This document shows positions 1 to 9,467 of a stretch of DNA of 64,000 nt, piece by piece. The notes under the pieces are model-generated. The model saw nothing but the letters and a program-made list of their open reading frames with translations, did not search any database and was not told the origin of the DNA. The position numbers and the translations under genes are program-made. How positions within the stretch are numbered: the stretch's first letter is position 1; each line of letters starts with the position of its first letter. Source of the stretch: Poecilobothrus nobilitatus (Eukaryota; Arthropoda; Insecta; Diptera; Dolichopodidae); contig OX352773.1 of NCBI GenBank assembly GCA_947095535.1, positions 129,534,830-129,598,829 on the forward strand, written 5' to 3'.

Positions 1-480
1 GTTCCACTACATTTGGATAAAAATTATTGTTGCTAGGCACGTCATTCATTTATGTTACTTATACAGGTCTCCAAACTCTAGTGAACGGGAGTTTATTTCG
101 GAGATGGAAAATCTCAGCAGCCAGATTAATGAAATTTTGAAATTACATCCAGAAGCTGAAATTGCTGTGGCTGGTGATTTCAATATCCATAACAGAAACT
201 GGCTCCACTACTCCAATGCCAATTCTCCCAGTCAAAACTTAATTGGGAAACAAGTTGAGCTTTTCGCTTCATTATTCCATCTTACTCAACTTGTCCAAAA
301 TTCCACTAGAATTCCCAACCATGTAGACTAGGTTGGTCATTTCCTGGACCTGTTTCTGACTACACATCCTGACAAATACAAGGTCTCAGTTTGCTCTCCT
401 CTTGGTTGTTTCGACCATTGCTTGATTAATACTAGCTTCGAGCTTAGCATTCAGATCAGGCAAAGACCTGTCCCAAAAAA
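1..480 (+). pseudogene. LINE endonuclease fragment (EEP/APE fold)
   Basis: The reading frame around 60-330 carries the endonuclease core motif AVAGDFNIHN followed by NW, the metal-binding/active-site block of exonuclease-endonuclease-phosphatase nucleases that nick target DNA for target-primed reverse transcription. A TAG near 328 interrupts the frame and the downstream part (VGHFLDLFLTTHP, then a CFDHCLI block resembling the SDH motif) continues past it in the same frame to about 480. The 5' part lies outside the window. It is a broken copy, not a gene. Confidence 0.8.
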
Positions 481-904
481 ATAGTATGGCGTTATGGCCA
501 TGCTATCTGGGAAGGTTAAAAGGAATTTTTTAAAGCTTTTGATTGATCTTTGTGCAGAAATATTGACTTTGCAACCAATGTGATTAATGAAATAATTCTT
601 CTAGGGATGAGAGCTTACATACCTCACTCTATGTAAAGTATTAAAAGGCCACCCAAATTTTGGTTTAATCGCATTTGTGCAAATGCAATATCTAAAAAGC
701 AAGAAGCTTTTCAAATCTGCAGGAGTGATAGGACTGAAGTTAATAGGGCGAGCTGTATCGCGGTTAGAAACTGGTGTAGGAGGGTTATCAACAAGCAAAA
801 GTTCTTGTACAACAGACGGTTGAGAAGACAACTTTTGCATCTTCCTAAAAATAGCAATTGCTAAGAGCCTTAACTGTAAAAGTGCCGATTCTTCGTTCCC
901 GCCT

Positions 905-2268
905 TTGGTTGATAGCAATGACGAAATTATATCCGATCCCAAAGAAAAAGCAAATTTATTTGCCAAAACTTTCGCCTCTAACTCAACATTGCCCCAGTCA
1001 ACACACAGACCATGCATTCTTCCTGAGGTTAATTGCTCCTTAGGTAGAATTTCTTTCAGAACTAGTGCAGTTCTTAAAGCTCTTAAAAATTTTAATACAA
1101 GAAAGTCAGCCGGTCTGGATGGCATTACTGCCACGGTTTTAAAAAATACTTTTTCTACTATTGCGAAACCATTTCGCAATCTATTCCATTTATCCCTCTC
1201 TTCGGATAGATATCCTACCCAGTGGAAGACAGCGCACAGACATCCCATTCCCAAAAAGGGAGCAAAAAGCGATCCCTCAAACTACCGCCCTATCACTTCG
1301 GTCTTCTCCAAAATAATGGGAAATTTAATAAAGAAAAAGCTTCTGAAATATCTACATAACAAAGGATTAATTCATGATCATCAATATGGGTTCCGTACCA
1401 TCGGTCAACAGGTGATCTCATGACATGCCTCTGTGAAAGGCTCAACATCAGCCTCCACCATTCGGGGGACTCCGATGTTGTCGCTTTGAATATTTCCAAA
1501 GCTTTTGACCGAGTTTGGGATGATGCTTTAATTCCTAAATGCAAAGCAATGTGCTCGGTGGTGTATTTGTAAAATGGATTAGATTTTCTTTCGAATCGTT
1601 CGATTCGTGTCCTGGTCGATGGTTATTCTTCAGACCAATTCAAAATTAATGCTGGTGTCCCACAAGGATCTGTTCTCCCTCCGACACTTTTCCTAATATT
1701 TATAAACGATCTTTTAAGTATAATATCCAATCCAATCCATAGTTTTGCAGACGACAGCACGCTCGTTGCTTCTTATGAAGATAACGACAGTAAATATTCT
1801 GCTTCGCTTGAGCCAAATCTCGACTTGGACAAAATTTCTAATTGGGGCAGAACCAACAAAGTCGACTTTAACTCTAAGAAAACTCAGTGCTGTTTAGTCT
1901 CTCGTAAAAGAAACACTTCAATCCCAACTTTAACTTTTCAAGGGGAAGTTTTGCAACATGCGGGTGAACTCAACATCTTGGACATGGAGCTAAATCAAAA
2001 ATTAAGTTGGTCCAATCATAATTTTGGTATAGCTAAAGATGCATCTAGTTGTATGGGTTTCCTGTATCGTTGTAAAGCCTTCTTTTCATCTTCTGATCTC
2101 CTAAATATCTATAAAACATATATAAGACCAAAGATGGAGTACAATGCACATATTTGGGCAGGAGTCTCTGAAACGGCATTGGGATTTCTCGATAAAGTGC
2201 AAAATAGAGCAATTCGTCTAATAAATGATCCCAATGTCACCTCTTCTTTGGAACTGCTTGAACTTCTA
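905..2268 (+). pseudogene. LINE reverse transcriptase pseudogene
   Basis: RT motifs occur in order but in several frames: SAGLDGITATVLKN (about 1107), PIPKKGAKSDPSNYRPITS (1245-1300), QYGFR (1383), a frameshift near 1420, SKAFDRVWDDAL in the next frame (about 1495), GVPQGSVL near 1655, FADDS (1744) with the two catalytic aspartates, then an RT thumb/C-terminal region up to IRLINDP (about 2215). A frame of 179 codons from 1825 contains the thumb and the KTYIRPKMEYNAHIW block. Loss of a single frame makes the protein non-functional. The antisense ORF at 601-1254 is a shadow. Confidence 0.85.
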
Positions 2269-2570
2269 TTGCAATCAGTCACAGAAATTTTATTTCTGCT
2301 TGTTTGTATCACGTCCCCAAGTTTGTCCGCTGTTTCCGAAATGAATTCTGTGTCTTTGTCTTGAAAGGGTATTAGTGAAACACTGGTCAAGTGTGGTACA
2401 CGACTAAGCGAAGGCTTCTTTACGAGATCGTTGCCAAAGGTTTCAGAAGTGTACGCTAGGTGTTTAAGACGGCAATAAAATTCCGAAGGTTTAATATCAC
2501 CTATCTCTTCGTCCGATATAACGCGTTTTATCCGACTTTCAATGCTTAAGGATGTCTTTTTATGAGCGCA
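2269..2570 (-). pseudogene. Ty3-type gag fragment, 3' part (split by errantivirus)
   Basis: On the - strand from 2570 downward the frame reads a retrotransposon Gag capsid C-terminal region: SIESRIKRVISDEEIGD, KPSEFYCRLKHLA, then a region ending ETADKLGDVIQ. The arginine-rich block, EEIGDIKPS and the ADK helix are the usual order in capsids of Ty3/gypsy and related gag genes in insects. The 5' part lies at 10759-10932. The frame continues exactly across the errantivirus insertion if one copy of the CGCA target duplication is removed. It is not interrupted by stops in this stretch, so it was either fairly young or maintained when hit. No pol is attached. Confidence 0.7.
2567..2570. repeat. Target-site duplication CGCA (left copy)
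   Basis: CGCA directly precedes the left LTR, and the same four bases follow the right LTR at 10759-10762. A 4-bp duplication of YRYR type is what errantivirus integrases produce. Removing one copy plus the element restores the interrupted gag frame, which independently fixes the element ends. Confidence 0.85.
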
Positions 2571-2936
2571 ACTTATAAGTTTCGTTTTTACATTAATAAA
2601 AAAAAACAAACTTTATTTTTAAATATTCTTTAATTTGACTTTACTGGTTACAGGTATGATAATAATAATTTTCAGAATAAAATATTACAGGTATTTATAG
2701 TTAAAAAGATGCATTGTCAGCGAAACATATATTATGTTAAAGAAATTTGGATAATTAATATTTAAAGTTTCCCAATTGTTATTAACTAATTTAATTCTGC
2801 TGACATTGCGTCTGAACAAAAAGGTGAACAACATATGAAATTTAGTTTACATAAAAATAAATGTTAATTATACAATATTAAGTTAAATTATATGTTAAGT
2901 TAAGTTATGGTTATATATTAGGATGATCATATAACT
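2571..2936 (-). repeat. 3' LTR of the errantivirus
   Basis: 366-bp direct repeat, same sequence as 10393-10758 on reading through both. It starts and ends with a short inverted repeat (ACTTATAA at the left, ATATAACT at the right on the + strand). It holds the env stop codon near its 5' edge (2927-2929) and presumably the U3 promoter and poly(A) signal; the AATAAA-like words inside are not unique enough to pick one. Confidence 0.95.
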
Positions 2937-4457
2937 CCTCCCCCCTTTGTGTGAAGTGTGGGCCATCGAAGAGTTGATGCTGGTTTTCCTGGAATGTCAT
3001 TTTGTGTGATATGATTTGTGACTGGAATACTAAATTGCTTTTCTGAAATTTTCTTATAAAAGAGGTATATTAGTATAATTATAGTAAAAAATAGAGTTAC
3101 TAATATTATAATAAAATTAATGATTTGTTTTTCTGATGTTGCAACTTCCAATAGTTTTACTGTTTTTTGGTTTTCGATATGAAATGATTCTAATTTCTGT
3201 AGGTTTAGATCTTTGATGTTGTTTGAGTAGTTGATTCGTAGTGGTATTGAAGGTAACAAATGAATTTCATCCCAATGTTTTGTATTGAAGCTTTGGTAGT
3301 AAAAATTGTTTATTTCAATAGTGCAATTATTGTAATGTATTAACTTGGTCCCTTTAACTTTGATTTGATGAGGTTCACAGGATGATTTTAATGTTATTTT
3401 TGAACTGTTCATGATAAGAATGTAATTTGGTTCTGGCTGGATGATCTTTGGTACAAATAGTTGTTCTCTTAATGTGCAATTGGCTGGAAGGTTTTGGATT
3501 ATTTTGCCAATACAGCTGGATTTTTCTGTTATTTCTTGATTTGTAGATTCAGTACAATAAAATATATTTTCTACTCTTGGACATGCTTCGTCAAAATATT
3601 GAATGTTATTAAGGTTATATGTTAAAAAAGGTTTTGTATGAATGGTTTTTGTATCATTAATAGGAAGTGGGATTACATGAATCATTGAGGATGATTCAGG
3701 GGATAAAATTGGAATTTTAATGTTAAAAATAATATTAGTATTATTATAATAGGCTTGTAAACCTAGTAATTGGTAGATATTCTCATCTGAATTGAATTGA
3801 ATTGAATTATTATTAAATTTTTCTCGAATATCGCTTATTTCATTTATACTAAGAATTTGTTTTGATATAATGTTTAACCGAGCTAGTACTATTGCTTCTG
3901 CTAAACTTGTTAAGTGATTATTTAAAAGATCTATATTGTAGTTAATTTGATTGATATATTGAGATTGAATTACTAATTTTTCATTGTAACCTGATTTTAA
4001 TATGCTATTTCTAAGTTCATCTTGATAATTTCTTAAATACAGCGAAATGGTTTCTTGTTGGTCATTTATATGTCTGGTAATATTGTTAAATCTTTCTTGC
4101 ATTAAATAATTAATACCTATTTGGTTGTCAATTTCTTTATTTAGATTTTGTTGGTTTCTATTTAAAGTTTGAATTGCTTCGTTAATATTATGTGCATCTT
4201 TTGCATCCATGTTACCTGTTATAGTTTTTATCATGGTACCTAGGCCATTTATAAGACCTCTTTTAATTCTTAATTTTGGATATAAAGTATTTAATTTTTG
4301 ATTTAAATTTTGTAATTTTGATTTAGTTATATTTATTGAGCCTTGTAATAAAGAGTCATTGTTTAAAGAATTTATAGTATCCTCGATTTTGTCAATGGTT
4401 TCTATGTATGTATCTAGTCTTACTATATGTAACAGATTGTTGTAACCTTTTATTGTT
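2927..4457 (-). CDS. env: Envelope glycoprotein (Env), main exon
   Basis: The frame is open from about 4605 to the stop at 2927-2929 in the 3' LTR. It contains a furin-type site RIKR followed by GLINGLG, the cleavage site and start of the fusion subunit in errantivirus Env, at 4235-4275. After it come a helical ectodomain with many N-glycosylation sequons and cysteines, then a single strongly hydrophobic anchor (VTLFFTIIILIYLFY, about 3040-3090) and a short cytoplasmic tail. No ATG exists in frame upstream of the furin site, so translation must start in a spliced-on leader exon. I place the acceptor at 4457, which is in phase with a leader ATG at 9925-9923 (8-nt exon); total about 512 codons. 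An alternative in-phase acceptor lies at 4517. I do not see a clear signal peptide with either choice. Confidence 0.85.
2937..2948 (-). promoter_or_regulatory. Polypurine tract (plus-strand primer)
   Basis: Immediately inside the 3' LTR the element's sense strand reads AAAGGGGGGAGG, a textbook RNase H-resistant polypurine tract used to prime plus-strand DNA synthesis. It is at the same time coding: it encodes the last glycines of Env (HTKGGG), and the env frame ends only inside the LTR. Confidence 0.9.
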
Positions 4458-4459
4458 CT
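4457..4459 (-). promoter_or_regulatory. Candidate env splice acceptor
   Basis: On the - strand an AG at 4459-4458 precedes base 4457, which is the third base of an env codon. A leader exon that contributes two bases (the donor at 9917) therefore joins in frame. The AG at 4519-4518 has the same phase. The pyrimidine tract is weak in both, so which is used is open. Confidence 0.45.
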
Positions 4460-4487
4460 AGCTGTGCCTAATTTTAACGTAAGTATT

Positions 4488-7400
4488 TTATTCTCCGTCA
4501 GGTCTTGTATTTCCAGTCTCTGTCCGTTGACTGTTATTATTCTGAAATTTAAGTTTTCTTTTAATTTTAGCTTTATGAAATTTTCTATTTTTAAGATTTT
4601 TAATTGTTATTTTCCTGTTTTCTTTTACCCTATGTTTTGAAAATCTTGGTGTCATTTTATTTCTTTTAAATTCTTTTCTGAATATTTGATCGTTTTCTTG
4701 ATAGTTTTCTGGTTCTTGTCTATTTTTATTTAATTTTTCGATTAAGGTTTTTGTTTTATTTTCTACTAATTTTTCTATTTCTGGGAAAAGCTTATTTTGA
4801 AATTCGTTCAGTTTTTCTAGGTAGTCATGTTCGTTATTAGGTGAAATTTGTTTTAGAAAGGTGTATGGTCTTCCGTAAAATAATTCGTACGGTGTCAGTT
4901 TTGTTGTAGAATGTACTGCATTGTTATAAGTTATTAAACATTCATTCAAGATGTCGTCATGGTCTTTGTCTCTTGATTTTTCATGTACTATTCTATATAT
5001 TTCAGTTAAAGTAGAGTGCATTCTTTCTACAATGCCATTACTACTAGTTTGTTGAAATGATGTAAGATGGTGATTGATATTATATTGTCCACAAAAATCT
5101 TGAAATATGGTTGATGTGAATTCACCGCCTTGGTCTGACACAATTGTTTCTGGAATGCCGTGAAGGCTAAAGAAATTTCTTAGAGATTTTATCATATTTA
5201 AACTATTTCTGTTAGTTACCGTGTAGGCTGCCGCAAATCGAGAAAATTTGTCAACTATAGTTAAGATTTTATGATTATTTATTGAATATATGTCTATGTG
5301 TAAAATTTCCATAGGTTTCTTAGCTATTACAGGTATTTCGTATTTTGGTTTAGGTGGGTGACGGTCATATTTTAATAAATTGCAAGTATCACAATTATTT
5401 ATTATTTTACTAATTTTTTCCTTCATTAATGGAAAATAAAATTCTCTTTTGAGATGAAGTATTGTTTCAGTGATACCTCTATGATTATTTTTTAAATGAT
5501 AGTCCCTAATTGTTTTATCCTGTTCGTCTTCATTGATTATATCTTTTAGTATTTCGGTACAACGAATAAGTTTTAATGATCCACATCTAGCGAAATGTTT
5601 TGAAAAAGAACTTTGAATGAGTTTAAAAGTAGAATCGTCTGTATATATAGCGGTAAGTTTGTTATGAGGTACAAATTTCTTTAAAATGTCAGTTATGGTT
5701 TCTTCTGTAAAGTTAGGTAACCTTATAGTTCGTTTTTGTTTATTCCGAAAAGGTACTTCAAGTTGAATTGGAGGTTTTCTATCTGAGATTGACAAAATTA
5801 ACTGATGGTTAAATTCATTTAACGGTCGTATTGCAATGGGAATTCCGTCATTCATATCTTCTGAAGCTGAATGAACAGTTGATCCAAATGTTCCTTGTAC
5901 AGTAGAATTTGCATCAAGATCGTGTGCATGTATTTCATCTATTTTAATGCGACTTAAAGCATCGGCATTTGAATTTATTACGCCTTTTTTATACACAATT
6001 TCATAATCAAACTCCTCGAGTTTTAGTCGCCATCGAACAAGTCTTGAGTTGGGTTCTTTAAGATTCATCAACCAAACTAAAGGTTTGTGATCGGTTACTA
6101 TCTTGAATTTGTTTCCAAAGATGTAAGGCCGGAAATATTTTGTTGCCCAAACTATGGCCAACAGTTCCTTTTCTATGGTTGAATAGTTAATTTCAGAGCT
6201 TGTTAACGTTCTACTTGCATAGCATATCGGTTTATCTTGTCCAATTGTTCCTTGTGAAAGGATGGCACCAATGGCAAAATTGCTTGCATCAGTAGTGACT
6301 ATAAAAGGTTTAGAGAAATCCGGGTATTGAAGGATTGGATCATTCATTAGAATATCTTTACAGGTTTCAAATGTTTTAATATAACGTTCGTCTAGTATAA
6401 TTTTCTTACCTTTTTTCAAACATTCAGATAAAGGTTTGGTAAGTTTTGCGAAGTCCTTGATAAACTTTCTATAATATCCTAGAAGACCAAGAAATGATTT
6501 TATCTCTTTTGGGGTCTTGGGTAAAGGAAATTTCTTTATAGCATGAATTTTATCAGGATTCGGTTTAACTCCATCAGTTGTTACAAGATGTCCAAGAAAT
6601 GCAATTTCTTTTTTTAGAAATTCTGATTTATCGAGTTGGACTTTAAAATTAGCTTCTTGTAATTTTTTAAATACCTTCCGAAGGTTCTCGCAATGTTCCT
6701 GGAGAGATGTTGAAAAGATTATAATGTCATCGAGATAAACGAGACATATTCGTCCAACCAGATCTTTAAGAACATTATCCATCACACGTTGGAATGTGGA
6801 TGGTGCATTCTTTAGACCGAAAGGCATACGGATATATTCATAATGACCTCCGTCTACCGAAAATGCGGTCTTTTGTATATCTGCAGGATTCATCTCGATT
6901 TGATGAAATCCGCTTGCAAGATCTAAAGTTGAAAAGTAAATACATTTACCTAATTTATCCAGTATTTCATTTATATTAGGCAAGGGGTATTTATCGCTTA
7001 CGGTCTTTTCATTTAATTTGCGATAGTCGATTACTAATCGCCATTTTTGTTTACCGCTTGCATCGCGTTTTTTCGGAACAATCCAAACAGGTGAACTCCA
7101 AGGGGAGTAACTGTTTCGAATTATACCTTGATTTAACATATCCTTTATTTGGGTTTGGATTTCATTCTTATGAATGTATGGGTAACGATAAGATTTGGCA
7201 TAAATAGGCGAATCATCTGTTAGCTTAATATTATGTTTAATCTGATTAGTAAAAGTGAGAGATTGACCTTCTTTAAAGAAAATATCTTCATATTCTTTAC
7301 AAACTGCTAATAAATTTCGTTTTTCTTCGTTATTTAAATGTGAGGTTCTTATTAAATCTACTATATCTTGACGAGAAATATTTGAATTACAATTGTAATT

Positions 7401-8087
7401 AATTTTGAAATTATTTATTTCAGAAAATTCTTCTTTTAAAAATGGGTGAACTTTAATAGGTTGGTCTACATAAAGAATTTCTTCTTTATTTGAAATGTTG
7501 GTAACTTCTATCAAACTATACCAATCTTTTGCTAAATAAATTCCTTCTGAAACTAATATTTTTGGACAAATTTCAATGTTATTGATATGAATGCTGCCAT
7601 TTTTATAATCTACTGGTAGTTTTACAATTAATTTTGATTTAGGTGGTATTTGAGTTTGTTCAGAAGTTAAGTTAGGTTTAAAGTGAAGATTTATTTCTGT
7701 ATTTGCAGTTAATAATTTTTTATTTGCAATATCTACTTTGGCTTTTAGAAGAGTAAGAATGTCTAATCCGATGAGTCCATCGAAATAGCCGTGAAATTTA
7801 AAAAGTAAAAGTTCCATTTGACCTATTTGTTGAAATTCCTTAAATATTGGTAAAGTAATTTTTTTGTTTATTTTATGTTTATTTAAACCTGTAACTATTG
7901 TAACTGGTTCAATTTGGGTTATGTTATTTGGGTCTACTAAAACGGGGTTAATAAAAGAAGAGGAAGCTCCTGTGTCAATTAGAAATTTTAATGGCTTATT
8001 ATTATATAAAATTTGTATATATGGTAGTATATTTCCATGTTTATTAACATCTATGTATCCGGTGGGTTTGAATCGGCAGGTAAGCAA
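4488..8087 (-). CDS. pol: Pol polyprotein: protease, RT, RNase H, integrase
   Basis: A 1199-codon frame entered by -1 frameshifting from gag (no ATG at its start). In order: retropepsin with LIDTGASSSF (catalytic D at about residue 38); RT (about 290-480) with FSTLDLASGFHQI, MPFGLKNAPSTFQ and the active site YLDD (about 447); RNase H (about 590-690) with TTDASNFAIGA, EKELLAIVWA and TDHKPLVWL; integrase with the HHCC zinc finger (H..H near 866, CDTC), then the catalytic D (HIDIYS, about 927), D (SDQGGEF, about 982) and E (GIVERMHS, about 1019) with exactly 35 residues between the last two. All catalytic residues are present and there is no internal stop. The C-terminus is rich in K, N and E and overlaps the env frame. 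Confidence 0.95.
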   Translation of the reverse strand: MLTCRFKPTGYIDVNKHGNILPYIQILYNNKPLKFLIDTGASSSFINPVLVDPNNITQIEPVTIVTGLNKHKINKKITLPIFKEFQQIGQMELLLFKFHGYFDGLIGLDILTLLKAKVDIANKKLLTANTEINLHFKPNLTSEQTQIPPKSKLIVKLPVDYKNGSIHINNIEICPKILVSEGIYLAKDWYSLIEVTNISNKEEILYVDQPIKVHPFLKEEFSEINNFKINYNCNSNISRQDIVDLIRTSHLNNEEKRNLLAVCKEYEDIFFKEGQSLTFTNQIKHNIKLTDDSPIYAKSYRYPYIHKNEIQTQIKDMLNQGIIRNSYSPWSSPVWIVPKKRDASGKQKWRLVIDYRKLNEKTVSDKYPLPNINEILDKLGKCIYFSTLDLASGFHQIEMNPADIQKTAFSVDGGHYEYIRMPFGLKNAPSTFQRVMDNVLKDLVGRICLVYLDDIIIFSTSLQEHCENLRKVFKKLQEANFKVQLDKSEFLKKEIAFLGHLVTTDGVKPNPDKIHAIKKFPLPKTPKEIKSFLGLLGYYRKFIKDFAKLTKPLSECLKKGKKIILDERYIKTFETCKDILMNDPILQYPDFSKPFIVTTDASNFAIGAILSQGTIGQDKPICYASRTLTSSEINYSTIEKELLAIVWATKYFRPYIFGNKFKIVTDHKPLVWLMNLKEPNSRLVRWRLKLEEFDYEIVYKKGVINSNADALSRIKIDEIHAHDLDANSTVQGTFGSTVHSASEDMNDGIPIAIRPLNEFNHQLILSISDRKPPIQLEVPFRNKQKRTIRLPNFTEETITDILKKFVPHNKLTAIYTDDSTFKLIQSSFSKHFARCGSLKLIRCTEILKDIINEDEQDKTIRDYHLKNNHRGITETILHLKREFYFPLMKEKISKIINNCDTCNLLKYDRHPPKPKYEIPVIAKKPMEILHIDIYSINNHKILTIVDKFSRFAAAYTVTNRNSLNMIKSLRNFFSLHGIPETIVSDQGGEFTSTIFQDFCGQYNINHHLTSFQQTSSNGIVERMHSTLTEIYRIVHEKSRDKDHDDILNECLITYNNAVHSTTKLTPYELFYGRPYTFLKQISPNNEHDYLEKLNEFQNKLFPEIEKLVENKTKTLIEKLNKNRQEPENYQENDQIFRKEFKRNKMTPRFSKHRVKENRKITIKNLKNRKFHKAKIKRKLKFQNNNSQRTETGNTRPDGE

Positions 8088-9412
8088 AAATTTGAATCAT
8101 CTACTTCTATATCAGGTTTTTCGGAAATGTCTTCTTCTATATTATAGTTGTAATAGTTGTCCAAGTTTGTATAAAAATGATCATTAGAATAAATGTTGTC
8201 ATCTTTTGGATTTTGTTCTTCTACGTTAAAAAGTTCTTCGCTAATAAAGTTGGGTAATTGCGTATTTTGTCTAAAGTTATTAAATTTATTAAAGTTTGGT
8301 CTCTGAGTTGAATTTTGATTTTGAATTAATGATCTTGATCTGGCTGATCCAATGTCCATTGGGGTTGGTCTTGGCTGATATGATGTAGTTGGTCTGTTAT
8401 ACTGTGCTAACTGATTATTAGCTGCAGGTCTAACAAATTGATTCCTTTGGTTGTTAAAGAAATTGTTGTTGGTACGATAATTAAAAGGATTATTCGGTCT
8501 AGGTTGAGTAAAACTATTATTATTATTTTTTGGAATTATTCCTTGTCCTCCATTTGGTCTATATGGTGTTGTAAAATTACTGAAATTATTGTTATTTTGA
8601 ATGGGCTTTATTTTAGAAGTCTGCTGATTAAAAACTCTTGTATAGAATATATTTTGTTCCTTTATACAATAAGAGAATGCAACTGCTAAAGATTGTGGTC
8701 GCATAGCACGGATGGTTGACCCTAATGGTTCTTTAAGTCCTGATAAGAAAACGTTAAGACACATTTCATTATAAAGATCTTTCTTTGCAGCTATAACATT
8801 TTGAGCTTTTTCATGTATGTTTATATGATTAAACATGGTAGCTTGAATTTCTATAACGTCAGAATAAAAATTTTCTACTGTTTTGTTATTCTGTTTTAAC
8901 GTATGCAAATCTTTTATAAGGGATGTCTCGTTTCTTTTATCAGAGTAATGAAGAATCAGGTTCTCTTTCATTTTTTCCCATTCTAATGGAGTTCCATACA
9001 TATTTAGAACTTCATTAGCCTGTCCTTCAATTTTGTTTCTAATTGCCCTAAGAATAATTTTGTCATACAAAGTCCCGTCAATTTCAGTTATTAAAGTTAG
9101 GATTCCTTCGACATTGTCGATGAAATCGTGCAATAATCTTGGATTTCCATCGAATTTTGGTAAATCCTTTATTGCATCTGGTATTCTAAGACTGTTATAA
9201 ATGCGATTGATAGCGTCACTGTTTTGCATTATGGTTATTTCCGAATTGTACGAGTAAAAACTATGAACAGAATCTAAGCTTGAATTTAAAAAGTTATCAA
9301 GATTGTTTTCGAAATCTAGGGAAGCAGGAGTACTAGTTAATAAATTTTCAGATAAATTTCGAGGAGAATATGGACCAACTCTAGGTTTCAAGTCTTTTGA
9401 CCTTTTGAACAT
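8051..9412 (-). CDS. gag: Gag capsid polyprotein
   Basis: 453 codons starting at an ATG (9412-9410). The middle (about 60-260) is a helical capsid-like domain, with KFDGNPRLLHDFIDNVE and a following ETSLIKDLHTLKQ block as in errantivirus Gag. The C-terminal third is low-complexity and rich in N, P, F, Q and R (repeats of NNNF, NPFNYR, RPNN), likely RNA-binding; a PTPMDIG motif is present. No CCHC zinc knuckle is seen, as is usual for errantiviruses. The last 37 bases overlap pol. Gag is first behind a leader of about 960 bp. Confidence 0.92.
   Translation of the reverse strand: MFKRSKDLKPRVGPYSPRNLSENLLTSTPASLDFENNLDNFLNSSLDSVHSFYSYNSEITIMQNSDAINRIYNSLRIPDAIKDLPKFDGNPRLLHDFIDNVEGILTLITEIDGTLYDKIILRAIRNKIEGQANEVLNMYGTPLEWEKMKENLILHYSDKRNETSLIKDLHTLKQNNKTVENFYSDVIEIQATMFNHINIHEKAQNVIAAKKDLYNEMCLNVFLSGLKEPLGSTIRAMRPQSLAVAFSYCIKEQNIFYTRVFNQQTSKIKPIQNNNNFSNFTTPYRPNGGQGIIPKNNNNSFTQPRPNNPFNYRTNNNFFNNQRNQFVRPAANNQLAQYNRPTTSYQPRPTPMDIGSARSRSLIQNQNSTQRPNFNKFNNFRQNTQLPNFISEELFNVEEQNPKDDNIYSNDHFYTNLDNYYNYNIEEDISEKPDIEVDDSNFCLPADSNPPDT
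8087..8093 (-). promoter_or_regulatory. -1 ribosomal frameshift site (gag to pol)
   Basis: In the gag frame the - strand reads A AAT TTT at 8093-8087, a slippery heptamer of the X XXY YYZ form. Slipping back one base moves ribosomes exactly into the pol frame, whose next codon starts at 8087. The gag stop follows 14 codons later. I did not fold the downstream RNA. Confidence 0.75.
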
Positions 9413-9434
9413 TTATATTTTTCTAAGAAATAAG

Positions 9435-9467
<33 letters not shown>

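Larger units (their letters stand above)
1..2268 (+). mobile_element. Decayed non-LTR retrotransposon (LINE), EN plus RT
   Basis: Remains of a LINE ORF2 on the + strand, cut off at the window start and at about 2268, where similarity to RT C-terminal sequence stops and an antisense gag fragment begins. The order is that of an APE-type LINE: endonuclease (1-480), linker (500-900), reverse transcriptase (905-2268). Many stops and frame changes show that it is dead. The RT wording (SNYRPITS, QYGFR, FADDS) fits the Jockey/CR1/I group of insect LINEs; I cannot choose the clade without a tree. No 3' tail or target duplication is visible because the 3' end is replaced by other repeat DNA. Confidence 0.85.

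Noticed and set aside
601..1254. 217-codon ORF on the - strand
   Set aside because: Antisense shadow of the LINE RT region; no protein-like motif.
2109..2609. 166-codon ORF on the - strand as one gene
   Set aside because: It runs across the LTR edge and the LINE; only the middle part is the gag fragment reported.
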